This document shows, piece by piece, positions 27,754 to 35,738 of a stretch of 64,000 nucleotides of DNA (position 1 is its first letter; the number at the start of each line of letters is the position of its first letter). The notes beneath the pieces were generated by a model that saw only the letters and a list, made by a program, of their open reading frames with translations, was not told the DNA's origin and searched no databases. Source of the DNA: Pseudomonas shirazensis (GTDB lineage: Bacteria > Pseudomonadota > Gammaproteobacteria > Pseudomonadales > Pseudomonadaceae). The stretch covers positions 248,001-312,000 of the forward strand of contig NZ_JABWRD020000003.1 in the NCBI RefSeq assembly GCF_014268785.2. Direction: 5' to 3'. Position numbers and translations under genes: made by a program.

Positions 27754-28556
27754 AGCTGATATTGGCGCAGCCGTTCAAACGGCTGTGGGCCGGGCGCGAT
27801 GCCTTCGAGGCCGCCGAGCAACTGCAGGGCGAAGTGTTCCGCGAACTGGAAGGCCGGCGCACGCTGCGCACCGAGGTCGAGGGCGCAGGTTACTTCGTCA
27901 AGATTCACCGTGGCATCGGCTGGGGCGAGATCTTCAAGAACCTGTTCAGCGCCAAGCTGCCGGTACTCGGTGCCGGCCAGGAATGGCGCGCCATCCAGCG
28001 CCTGCATGAAGTCGGCGTGCCGACCATGACCGCAGTCGCCTACGGCGAGCGCGGCAGCAATCCGGCGCAACAGCACTCGTTCATAATCACCGAAGAGCTG
28101 GCGCCGACCATCAGCCTGGAAGACTTCAGTATCGACTGGGTCAAGCAGCCGCCGCTGCCGCGCCTCAAGCACGCGCTGATCGCCGAAGTGGCGAAGATGA
28201 CCGGCGGCATGCACCGCGCCGGGGTCAACCACCGCGACTGCTACATCTGCCATTTCCTTCTGCATACTGATCGCCCGGTGAGTGCCGATGACTTCAAACT
28301 GTCGGTAATCGACCTGCACCGCGCCCAGACCCGCAGCAGCATCAGCCGCCGCTGGCGCGACAAGGACCTGGCCGCGCTGTACTTCTCGGCGCTGGATATC
28401 GGCCTGACCCGGCGCGACAAACTGCGCTTCCTGCGCGGTTACTTCCAGCAGCCGCTGCGTCAGATCCTCACCGAGGAGGCGCGCCTGCTGGCCTGGCTCG
28501 AAGGCAAGGCGCAGAAACTGTACGCGCGCAAACAACGCTACGGGGATGCACTCTGA
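27750..28556 (+). CDS. waaP: LPS core heptose(I) kinase
   Basis: The 268-residue sugar kinase phosphorylates heptose I of the LPS inner core, which is essential for outer-membrane integrity in P. aeruginosa. It is a eukaryotic-kinase-like protein with a catalytic segment NHRDCYICHFLL carrying Asp163, and VIDLHRAQ as the metal-binding motif. Its length and Asp position fit the characterised P. aeruginosa WaaP. It overlaps both neighbours by one to four bases. Confidence 0.95.
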   Translation: MKLILAQPFKRLWAGRDAFEAAEQLQGEVFRELEGRRTLRTEVEGAGYFVKIHRGIGWGEIFKNLFSAKLPVLGAGQEWRAIQRLHEVGVPTMTAVAYGERGSNPAQQHSFIITEELAPTISLEDFSIDWVKQPPLPRLKHALIAEVAKMTGGMHRAGVNHRDCYICHFLLHTDRPVSADDFKLSVIDLHRAQTRSSISRRWRDKDLAALYFSALDIGLTRRDKLRFLRGYFQQPLRQILTEEARLLAWLEGKAQKLYARKQRYGDAL

Positions 28557-29290
28557 TGGCGGGTTGGACGCTGCTGCCGGAGTATCAACACCTGGCAGCA
28601 GATTTCGGCAGCCTCGAGGCAGTGTTCGCCATCGACGGCGAGCGCCTGACCCGCGACCCGCTCAGCGAAGTGGTGCGGATCCAGCGCGATGGCGTGTACT
28701 ACTACGTCAAACGCTATACCGGCGCCGGCAAGCACCTGCGCCGCTACCTGGGTCGGCCGCGGATCAAGGCCGAGTGGCAGAACCTCAAGCAGTTCGCCAA
28801 GTGGGGCATTCCCACCGCCGAAGTGATCGGCTGGGGCCTGGAGCGCAATGGCCTGGCCTTTGGTCGTGGGGCGATGATCACCCGCGAGCTGCCGCGGACC
28901 GAAGATCTGTCCGAACTGGCCAAGCGCAATGATCCGCGCCTGGCCGACCGCGCCTGGGTCGACCACGTCAGCCGCCAGTTGGCCCGGCATACGCGGGTCA
29001 TGCACGACAACCACTTCACCCATAACGATCTGAAGTGGCGCAACCTGCTGGTGGACGATCAGGGCACGCTATTCTTCATCGATTGCCCGACCGGCGATTT
29101 CTGGCGCGGATTCATGCTCCGCCACCGCGTCATCAAGGACCTGGCCTGCCTGGACAAGGTCGCCAAGTATCACCTGTCGGCGACTCAGCGCCTGCGCTTC
29201 TATCTGCAGTACCGCGGGCACCAGCGGTTGAATGCCAGCGATAAACAGCGGGTACGCGAAGTGGTGCGCTTTTTCGAGGGAAGGGAATGA
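28556..29290 (+). CDS. wapP: LPS core kinase-like protein, InaA family (WapP-like)
   Basis: The 244-residue protein has a compact protein-kinase-like fold: an ATP-lysine strand YYVKRYTG, a catalytic loop HNDLKWRNLL with Asp158 and Asn163, and a metal-binding FIDCPTGDF. The position directly after waaP matches wapP of P. aeruginosa (PA5008), proposed to phosphorylate a second inner-core heptose site. The symbol is given by position and family. All catalytic residues are present, so it is probably an active kinase. Confidence 0.8.
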   Translation: MAGWTLLPEYQHLAADFGSLEAVFAIDGERLTRDPLSEVVRIQRDGVYYYVKRYTGAGKHLRRYLGRPRIKAEWQNLKQFAKWGIPTAEVIGWGLERNGLAFGRGAMITRELPRTEDLSELAKRNDPRLADRAWVDHVSRQLARHTRVMHDNHFTHNDLKWRNLLVDDQGTLFFIDCPTGDFWRGFMLRHRVIKDLACLDKVAKYHLSATQRLRFYLQYRGHQRLNASDKQRVREVVRFFEGRE

Positions 29291-30039
29291 CCGACTATCT
29301 GGCCAGCAGCGAGCTTGCCCTGCTGCAACGCCACGGCTTGAACGATTTCGAAGCGCTGTGGGCGCTGCAACTCGATGCAGTGGACGAACCCAACACCGGC
29401 CGTGGCGGCTGGAGCAGCGTGTTTCGCCTGGAGCTCGAGGGCAAGGGCTATTACCTCAAGCGCCAGCTCAACTACCTCACTCGCACCCTGCATCGGCCCT
29501 TCGGTGAGCCGACATTTGCCCGCGAGTTTCGCAATATCACGCGCTACCAGAAGCTGAAGATCCCGGCCTTGCAGGCGGTGTTTTACGGTGAGCGCAAGAG
29601 CAACGGCGAGCACCGCGCGATGCTCATGACCCGCGCCCTGGATGAGTGGAACGACCTCGACAGCCTGCTGGCGCAGTGGCCGCAGCTGGCCGCCGAAAAA
29701 CGCCTGGGCATCCTCCAGGCCTGCGGCCAACTGGGGCGTACCTTGCACGCCGCCGGCCAGGTGCACGGTTGCTTCTATCCCAAGCACATCTTCCTGCGCG
29801 AGCGCCGCGAAGGCTGGCAGGCGCAACTGATCGACCTGGAAAAGACCCGGCCGCTGCTGCTTGGCATGCGCGACCGGCTGAAAGACCTGGAACCTTTGCT
29901 GCGCCGTGCCCGCGCCTGGAGCGAAGGCGATGTGCGCAGCTTGCTGGCGGCCTATCTGCAGCAACCGGCCGACAGCCCGCTGGTGACTACCTGGCTGCAG
30001 CGGCTGGTGCGCCGCCAGCATGAAAAAGAGGCCCGTTGA
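29287..30039 (+). CDS. wapQ: LPS core kinase-like protein lacking the catalytic Asp (WapQ-like)
   Basis: The 250-residue InaA-family protein occupies the position of wapQ. It keeps the ATP-binding lysine region (YYLKRQLN) and a LIDLEKTRP motif, but the catalytic loop reads HGCFYPKHIF at 160-169, with Cys162 where WaaP and WapP have Asp. This suggests a pseudokinase, or a family-specific catalytic arrangement. It overlaps wapP by four bases and the next gene by one (TGATG). The role in core phosphorylation is an inference from position. Confidence 0.75.
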   Translation: MTDYLASSELALLQRHGLNDFEALWALQLDAVDEPNTGRGGWSSVFRLELEGKGYYLKRQLNYLTRTLHRPFGEPTFAREFRNITRYQKLKIPALQAVFYGERKSNGEHRAMLMTRALDEWNDLDSLLAQWPQLAAEKRLGILQACGQLGRTLHAAGQVHGCFYPKHIFLRERREGWQAQLIDLEKTRPLLLGMRDRLKDLEPLLRRARAWSEGDVRSLLAAYLQQPADSPLVTTWLQRLVRRQHEKEAR

Positions 30040-31481
30040 TGCGTTTGTCTGAACTCAAGGCGGCTGGGCGCACGCCGAGCTTGCCGCTGAACATTGCCCT
30101 TGCCGATGCAGCGGGCAGCGCCGATCTGCAGCTGCTCAGCCTGCTGCGGGTGTTGCCTGGTCAGCGCTATGTCGGCGCCGGGATCTGGCGCGGCAAGCCG
30201 GTGCTGGCCAAGCTGCTGGTTGGCAGCAATGCTGCACGGCATTTTCAGCGCGAGCTGGATGGCGTCAAGCTGATTGCCGCGCAAGGCTTGACCACTGCGC
30301 AACTGCTGGCTGACGGTCTGCAAGAGGGCGAGGGCGGCTGGCTGCTGTTCGAGTACCTGGAAAACGCCCAGAGCCTTGGCGCTGCCTGGGCTGAGGTCGA
30401 GGCGCTGGCGCCGCTGGCCGAACAGCAGCAACAAGTGCTCGGCGAGGCGCTCGGCGCGGTTGCGCAGATGCATGCCAAGGGGCTGTGGCAGGCCGATCTG
30501 CACCTGGACAACCTGCTCCGCCACAACGGCCAGTTGTACCTGATCGATGGCGCCGGCATCAAAGCCGAGACACCTGGCCAATGCCTGTCACGCCCGCGTG
30601 TTCTGGAAAATCTCGGCGTGTTCTTCGCGCAGTTGCCCAAGCGCCTGGAGCCGTTCACCGAGGAGTTGCTGGTGCATTACCTGCTGGCCAACGGCGAGCA
30701 TGCGCTGCCGCTCGAAGCCTTGCAGAAGCAGGTCGACAAGGTGCGCGCCTGGCGCCTCAAGGATTACCTCGACAAAGCCGGTCGCGAGTGCAGCCTGTTC
30801 AGCGTCGAGCGCAGCCTGTCTGGCCTGCGTGCAATCGATCGCAAAGAAGTCGCCGCTATGCAGCCGGTGCTGGAACAAGCCGATAGCCTGATCGACCAAG
30901 GGCACCTGTACAAGACCGGCGGCGCCGCCAGCGTCGCCCGCGTCGAAGTTGGTGGCCGCCAGTTGGTGCTCAAGCGCTACAACATCAAAAACACCGCGCA
31001 TTGGCTCAAGCGCTTCTGGCGGCCGAGCCGGGCCTGGCATTCGTGGATCGAAGGGCAGCGCCTGCGCTTTCTCGACATCGCCACGCCAAAGCCGCTGGCG
31101 GTGCTTGAACAGCGGGTCATGGGCCTGCGCAGCCGTGCCTATCTGGTCACCGAATACGCCGATGGACCGGATCTGCTCGAGTGTTTTGCGCCCTTCGTCG
31201 CCAGTGGCGATGCGCCCGACGAGCAGCTGCAGGCCTTGCTGAGGTTGATGCAGCAGTTGATCCGCGAGCGCATCAGCCATGGCGATATGAAAGGCCATAA
31301 TTTGTTCTGGCAGGACGGCCAATGGTCGTTGATCGACCTCGACGCCATGTGCCAGCACGCCACTCAACTCAGCTTCGCGGCTGCCTATGCCCGTGACCGC
31401 GCGCGCATGCTGCGAAACTGGCCGAGTGACAGCGCCTTGCACAAGCGGATTGATCAGCTGTTGCCGCGGCTCGCCGAATAG
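30039..31481 (+). CDS. Tandem kinase-like LPS biosynthesis protein (PA5006-like)
   Basis: The 480-residue protein contains two kinase-like halves. The first (about 1-240) has ATP-lysine GKPVLAKLL and catalytic loop QADLHLDNLL with Asp153, followed by LIDGAG. The second (about 260-480) has LVLKRYNI, HGDMKGHNLF with Asp416 and LIDLDAM. I chose ATG 30039, which shares its A with the wapQ stop; a TTG one codon earlier is less likely. It ends the core operon. The last 28 bases overlap the end of the convergent toxin-like gene. The substrate is probably LPS core, but this is unproven. Confidence 0.8.
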   Translation: MRLSELKAAGRTPSLPLNIALADAAGSADLQLLSLLRVLPGQRYVGAGIWRGKPVLAKLLVGSNAARHFQRELDGVKLIAAQGLTTAQLLADGLQEGEGGWLLFEYLENAQSLGAAWAEVEALAPLAEQQQQVLGEALGAVAQMHAKGLWQADLHLDNLLRHNGQLYLIDGAGIKAETPGQCLSRPRVLENLGVFFAQLPKRLEPFTEELLVHYLLANGEHALPLEALQKQVDKVRAWRLKDYLDKAGRECSLFSVERSLSGLRAIDRKEVAAMQPVLEQADSLIDQGHLYKTGGAASVARVEVGGRQLVLKRYNIKNTAHWLKRFWRPSRAWHSWIEGQRLRFLDIATPKPLAVLEQRVMGLRSRAYLVTEYADGPDLLECFAPFVASGDAPDEQLQALLRLMQQLIRERISHGDMKGHNLFWQDGQWSLIDLDAMCQHATQLSFAAAYARDRARMLRNWPSDSALHKRIDQLLPRLAE

Positions 31482-34264
31482 GCTTCGGGCAGCGCCAGCC
31501 AGTCGCTGCTGCGGCCCGACTGGCGCACCCGGATGCGCCATTCGTCCGCCTGCCAGCGCAGCACCGCCCAAGGCTTGACGCCTGTCTGCTCAGCCGGGGG
31601 AATCAGCAGGTGGTACTGGTCTGCCAGCAAATGCTTGCGCAGGCCCAGTTGCCCGCTGCGGGTCTGCAGGTACAGCTGCGGGCCATCAGCGTGCAAGCCC
31701 GCTGCGCTGCTCAAAGGGGTGCCGGACCGGGCTGGCGTGAGCAGGCAGTCATGACACAACGCTGCCAGATCTGGCAGGCCGTCATACCAGAGCACAGGTG
31801 AATCGATCACCCACTCGCCGCTGCGCAGGCGTTTGATCGGCTGCTGTAGATAGGCATCCGGTTGCTCAGGGTCGATAACCCGCCAGCGTTCGCCATCGAA
31901 GCTGACTTTGTAATGACTGCCGTGGTTGTCCCTGACGAAGTACAACGACAAGCCTCCAAACGCCGAAACCTGCTCGTATACGCCGATGTCATGCACACCA
32001 TCGATGCGATAGCGCAACGAGCTGGTGTCGACATTGACTTGGTAGCGGGCCGGCAATGGCAGTGGCGGTTGCTTGGGCAAGCCGCGCAGCGCTCGGCGCA
32101 GGGCGCTGGTAGCGAAGAAGCTGCCGCCCGCATCCGTGGCATGGCTGATGGTGTTGTAGAGATGGCGCAACACGCCTTCCATATCGCCTCGCTGGTGTGC
32201 CTGGATGCCATCGCAGATGTCTAGGATCATTCGCCCGATCGATAACGCCATCAGGGCCTTGGCAGGCAGTACCAGGCTTATCAGGTCCAGCAACCGCCAG
32301 GACAGGTCGATGACTGACTGAAGATTGACCTCGCGGGTCGTCCGGCTGCTGGTGTCGACTGCTGCAAGTTGGGCGCGGACCTCTGCCATATACAATGCGA
32401 AGAACAGATCGTCGTTAATGGCTGGCAGGCGTAGAGAACTGCCCAGGCCCCCTTTGAGCAACAGCCGTTGCAGCTCGCTCTCCTCGACCTGTGGTAGCCG
32501 AGCGGCCAGGTACTGGCGCAGCGCCGGTTTGTCGCGCAGGGTGCGCAGCAATTGCCGGGTGCTGGAAAACTCGCGCCAGTTGCGTCGGTCTGGCGCGTCT
32601 GGGGTGTACATGAGAAACGACGGCACACTGCCTTGTTCAGTGTTTATCAGTAGCACCCCCTGCACCGTATGGCCCTGGATCAGTAGCTGCCGCACCACGA
32701 CCGTATGGCCATCTACCGGCGGGCGGAGCGCGTTGTGGGGTTGGTCCAGTACCGCCGTTGCCCAGCGGTAACCACGCTCGGCGCGATGTTCGGCGAAGTG
32801 CCCGGCATACCGGGCCTTGACCGCTTCGGCACGCATTCGGGCGCGGTTGATTCGAGTATGGGCCAGCAGGCGCCAGCGGCCCGTGCGCGAGTCGACCAGT
32901 TGGGTGTAGAGAAAATCTGCATAGCGCCCGCCGGCATTGAGGCTGCGCACCAGTGTCTTCACGTAGGCCGGCGTCAGCTCCGGGGGCAGCGTGCGTGCCT
33001 CGGTATGGCTGACACGGGCGGTCAACCAGTAGTCGTAATTGAACCAGGCGAGGTTGACCAAGGCCAGATCGTCCAGTGGCAAGCGCTCGGTGACCATCTC
33101 AATGGTTTCATTGCCGACCTGTTTGAGGCCTTGCCAGGTAACGAACAGGGATGGGTTGAACGGGTAGGGCTGCGGCCCGACCTGGCGGGCGCGCGTGATG
33201 CTCACCGTTATGTCCTGTGGTAGCAGTTGCAGGCCGAAATCATTGAGCAGGCGCTCTTGCAGGCGGGCTCGCGTCCATGTCCTGAGATCGTTCTGCTGAA
33301 TAAACTGCGCTTGGGTGGGGATGCCTGGAGCCGCGGCTCTTTCACTGGCCACCACCAGTTCCTGCATGGTCTGCATGATGTGACTGAGGCTTTGCGTGTC
33401 AGCTTCGCGCAGCCATGCCGGCATGTGTTTTTCCAGTAACCGCGAATAGCGCGTGTTCAGCGTTGCCTTGCTACCAAGATCATCCTCGAGCCTGAGTGCC
33501 GCCATGACCTGCGCGTGTCGCGTGGTGGTCGATGACGGCTGGTCGTCGCCCCATAGCGACGGCAGGTTCAGGCGCTGGCGCTGGGTGTCGATCAGTTGCT
33601 GTACCTGCGCTTCGATCGGATCATCGGCATACCACTCATAACGCAGACGCTCAGCCAGACGCGCCTGCTCGGCGGATTGCGGGTCGGCGTACAGGTGCAG
33701 CAACGTGCTGCTGAGTAGAGGGTCGTCCAGCCGTTCGCACAGTTCGTCATGCAAGGCCTTGAGGGAGGGAAACACCTCGATGCCTTGTGACAGGCAGCAC
33801 AGCAGTGCCTCGCCGGTTTGGCTGTCGGCGTCGAGCAGCGTGCCCTCAGGGGTGCCCGCGACGATGACCATCACCCCCGGCAGGTAGCTGCGCCAGTTGG
33901 GCTGCAGGTTCACCAGCAGGGGCCGGTAGACCTGAGGTCGGTGTGCTGCCGCTATCTGCTGGCGTTGCCAGGCGCGCGGTTGCTCGATGCAGGTGCGCAG
34001 CGGTGCGGCCTGATCGGCGCTCAGCGTGTCGTCAGTGATGCGTAGGTCGATTTCGGCCAGCAGGTAAATCTGGCGCAGGGCGATCAGCGACTGCTTGCGG
34101 TTCAAGCCTTGAGTATTGAGTTCTGACCAGTAGCTGGCCAGGTCGCTGTGGAGCTTGCGTCGCGTCTGCAGATCATTGTGCAGCGGCTGCTCGATGACCG
34201 GCAGGGGTTCGAGCAGCGCATTGATCTGGCTGGTGAGTGTTTGGATAAGTTTGAGAGGTTGCAT
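31454..34264 (-). CDS. Dermonecrotic-toxin-domain (DUF6543-like) protein
   Basis: The 936-residue protein resembles the large DUF6543/dermonecrotic toxin domain proteins common in Pseudomonas. Family-like features are WRSYLPGVMVIV near residue 130, LMYTPDAPDRRNWREF near 551, and a hydrophobic helical pair at about 646-681 (LLDLISLVLPAKALMALSIGR) followed by GDMEGVLRHLYN. The C-terminal 230 residues look beta-rich. I chose ATG 34264, preceded by AAGGAGCGGGCC; the frame is open further upstream without family character. No signal peptide is seen. It lies 71 bases after a small membrane protein at the end of the iron-uptake block. Target and export route are unknown. Confidence 0.65.
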   Translation of the reverse strand: MQPLKLIQTLTSQINALLEPLPVIEQPLHNDLQTRRKLHSDLASYWSELNTQGLNRKQSLIALRQIYLLAEIDLRITDDTLSADQAAPLRTCIEQPRAWQRQQIAAAHRPQVYRPLLVNLQPNWRSYLPGVMVIVAGTPEGTLLDADSQTGEALLCCLSQGIEVFPSLKALHDELCERLDDPLLSSTLLHLYADPQSAEQARLAERLRYEWYADDPIEAQVQQLIDTQRQRLNLPSLWGDDQPSSTTTRHAQVMAALRLEDDLGSKATLNTRYSRLLEKHMPAWLREADTQSLSHIMQTMQELVVASERAAAPGIPTQAQFIQQNDLRTWTRARLQERLLNDFGLQLLPQDITVSITRARQVGPQPYPFNPSLFVTWQGLKQVGNETIEMVTERLPLDDLALVNLAWFNYDYWLTARVSHTEARTLPPELTPAYVKTLVRSLNAGGRYADFLYTQLVDSRTGRWRLLAHTRINRARMRAEAVKARYAGHFAEHRAERGYRWATAVLDQPHNALRPPVDGHTVVVRQLLIQGHTVQGVLLINTEQGSVPSFLMYTPDAPDRRNWREFSSTRQLLRTLRDKPALRQYLAARLPQVEESELQRLLLKGGLGSSLRLPAINDDLFFALYMAEVRAQLAAVDTSSRTTREVNLQSVIDLSWRLLDLISLVLPAKALMALSIGRMILDICDGIQAHQRGDMEGVLRHLYNTISHATDAGGSFFATSALRRALRGLPKQPPLPLPARYQVNVDTSSLRYRIDGVHDIGVYEQVSAFGGLSLYFVRDNHGSHYKVSFDGERWRVIDPEQPDAYLQQPIKRLRSGEWVIDSPVLWYDGLPDLAALCHDCLLTPARSGTPLSSAAGLHADGPQLYLQTRSGQLGLRKHLLADQYHLLIPPAEQTGVKPWAVLRWQADEWRIRVRQSGRSSDWLALPEAYSASRGNS

Positions 34265-34335
34265 GGCCCGCTCCTTGTCATGGGGGACCCTGCATCCTAG
34301 GTACGGCAAACCTGCTGTGGTTGTAGCCAGATAAC

Positions 34336-34515
34336 TCAACTGCGCCTGATCAGTGCCCGCACGCCGAGCACGCCAGGAATGCCCAGGCCGACCCAGGCCA
34401 GAATATCCCAACCATCGTCACCAAGCAGCGCGGCGAACAGCCCCCCTGCACCCAGCAGCGCGATCAGCACAGGCCAGGTAAAGATCCGCCAGGTGGATTG
34501 CGAGCGATGGCTCAT
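34336..34515 (-). CDS. Small two-helix membrane protein coupled to the PepSY gene
   Basis: This 59-residue protein has two hydrophobic stretches, IFTWPVLIALLGAGGLFAALL and ILAWVGLGIPGVLGV, and ends in basic residues (RALIRRS). Its ATG overlaps the PepSY stop (ATGA), so it is translated with it. I do not know a function. Such small proteins follow PepSY-domain genes in siderophore loci and may assist the same membrane complex, but this is an inference from position. Confidence 0.7.
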   Translation of the reverse strand: MSHRSQSTWRIFTWPVLIALLGAGGLFAALLGDDGWDILAWVGLGIPGVLGVRALIRRS

Positions 34516-35624
34516 GGCTTGGCCTTCGCGCCGGTACGGCGCTTGCCCCACCAGAGATAAACGCCACTGGCGAGCACGACGATGGTCAGCACGTCGAGCA
34601 GTGCCCAGAGGATCTGCATCGGCCGCCCGCCGTAGTCGCCAAAGTGCAGCGGTTGCGACAGGCCCATCGCGTCCATGTACCAGGGCCGCTCGCCGACTGC
34701 TGTGACGGCGAGGGTGGTGGCGTCGATCAGGACTGGGGTGAACAGGTGCGAGGTCAGATGCGTGGCGCCGTTCATGAACACGGCATAGTGGTGCTCACTG
34801 GAGAAGCGTGTGCCGGGGAATGCGATGAAGTCTGCACGCATCCCCGGTGCAGCGGCAGTTGCGATCGGCAGCAGCTGGCTGGCCGACGCACGCTCGGTCA
34901 GCGGCGGCGCGTCGCGGTAGGGTGCAACCATTGCTGCCAGGCTGTCGTTGCGCCAGGCAGCGATGACCAGGTCAGCACAGGCACTGATCACCCCGGTGAC
35001 GCCAACCACCAGCGCCCAGGTCAGGGTCACGATCCCGATCAGGTTGTGCAGGTCGAGCCAGCGCAGGCGCGGCGATCTGTCCTGGCGCACGGTGGCGAAC
35101 GGCAAGCGGCGCATGAACGGCGCATACAGCACAGTGCCGGAGATGATCGCGACGACGAACAACAGGCCCATGAACGCCAGCCATAGTTTGCCGGCCAGGC
35201 CGGCGAACATGTCCACGTGCAGGCGCAGGATGGTCATCATCAAGCCGCCGTTGGCAGCCGGCATGGGCACGGCTTCGCCGGTGCGCGCATCGAGCATGAA
35301 GGTGTGCGAGTCGTTGGGGTCGCTGTCGGCAGTGGCGGCCGTGATGGCGACGACGCCGTTGGGTTGGTCCTCATCGTAGCCAAAATACTGCATGACCTCG
35401 CCGGGGCGATGCTGCTCGGCCTTAAGCACCAGTTGCTGCAGATCCAGGTGCGGGGTGCCGGCAGGCATCTGCCGTAGTTCGGGGGCGTCGCCGAGCAGAT
35501 GTTCCAGTTCGTGATGGAAGATCAGCGGCAGGCCGGTGATTGCCAGCAGGAGCAGGAACAGTGTGCAGATCAGGCTGCTCCAGGTATGGACCGTGGACCA
35601 GCGGCGCAGGGTTAGGCTTTTCAT
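34512..35624 (-). CDS. PepSY-domain inner membrane protein of iron-uptake locus
   Basis: The 370-residue PepSY-associated membrane (PiuB-like) protein has four or more helices: HTWSSLICTLFLLLLAITGLP near the N-terminus, LWLAFMGLLFVVAIISGTVLY, a central IGIVTLTWALVVGVTGVI, and a C-terminal ILWALLDVLTIVVLASGVYLWW. Conserved histidines HDELEH-like (HHELEH) and LHVDM suggest haem- or iron-linked reductase function as proposed for the family. I chose ATG 35624 (MKSLTLRRWSTVHTW); upstream frame lacks family character. It follows the TonB receptor and probably helps release iron from the imported siderophore. Confidence 0.85.
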   Translation of the reverse strand: MKSLTLRRWSTVHTWSSLICTLFLLLLAITGLPLIFHHELEHLLGDAPELRQMPAGTPHLDLQQLVLKAEQHRPGEVMQYFGYDEDQPNGVVAITAATADSDPNDSHTFMLDARTGEAVPMPAANGGLMMTILRLHVDMFAGLAGKLWLAFMGLLFVVAIISGTVLYAPFMRRLPFATVRQDRSPRLRWLDLHNLIGIVTLTWALVVGVTGVISACADLVIAAWRNDSLAAMVAPYRDAPPLTERASASQLLPIATAAAPGMRADFIAFPGTRFSSEHHYAVFMNGATHLTSHLFTPVLIDATTLAVTAVGERPWYMDAMGLSQPLHFGDYGGRPMQILWALLDVLTIVVLASGVYLWWGKRRTGAKAKP

Positions 35625-35684
35625 CGCGTTTCCGGGTTGCCAGGGGGGCGTCGGGAGCGGCGCCAGAGGTGGGGGGGCGCAATA

Positions 35685-35729
35685 CCTGCAGGAGCGGGCT
35701 TGCCCGCGAACGGGCCGCAAAGCGGCCCC
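35685..35729. repeat. Single REP element with adjoining hairpin
   Basis: CTGCAGGAGCGGGCTTGCCC and the following GCGAA form a REP, and GGGCCGC-AAA-GCGGCCC at 35712-35728 forms a second hairpin. The unit lies 10 bases past the TonB receptor stop and may reduce readthrough into the PepSY gene. Confidence 0.75.
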
Positions 35730-35738
35730 GGGCGCGAC

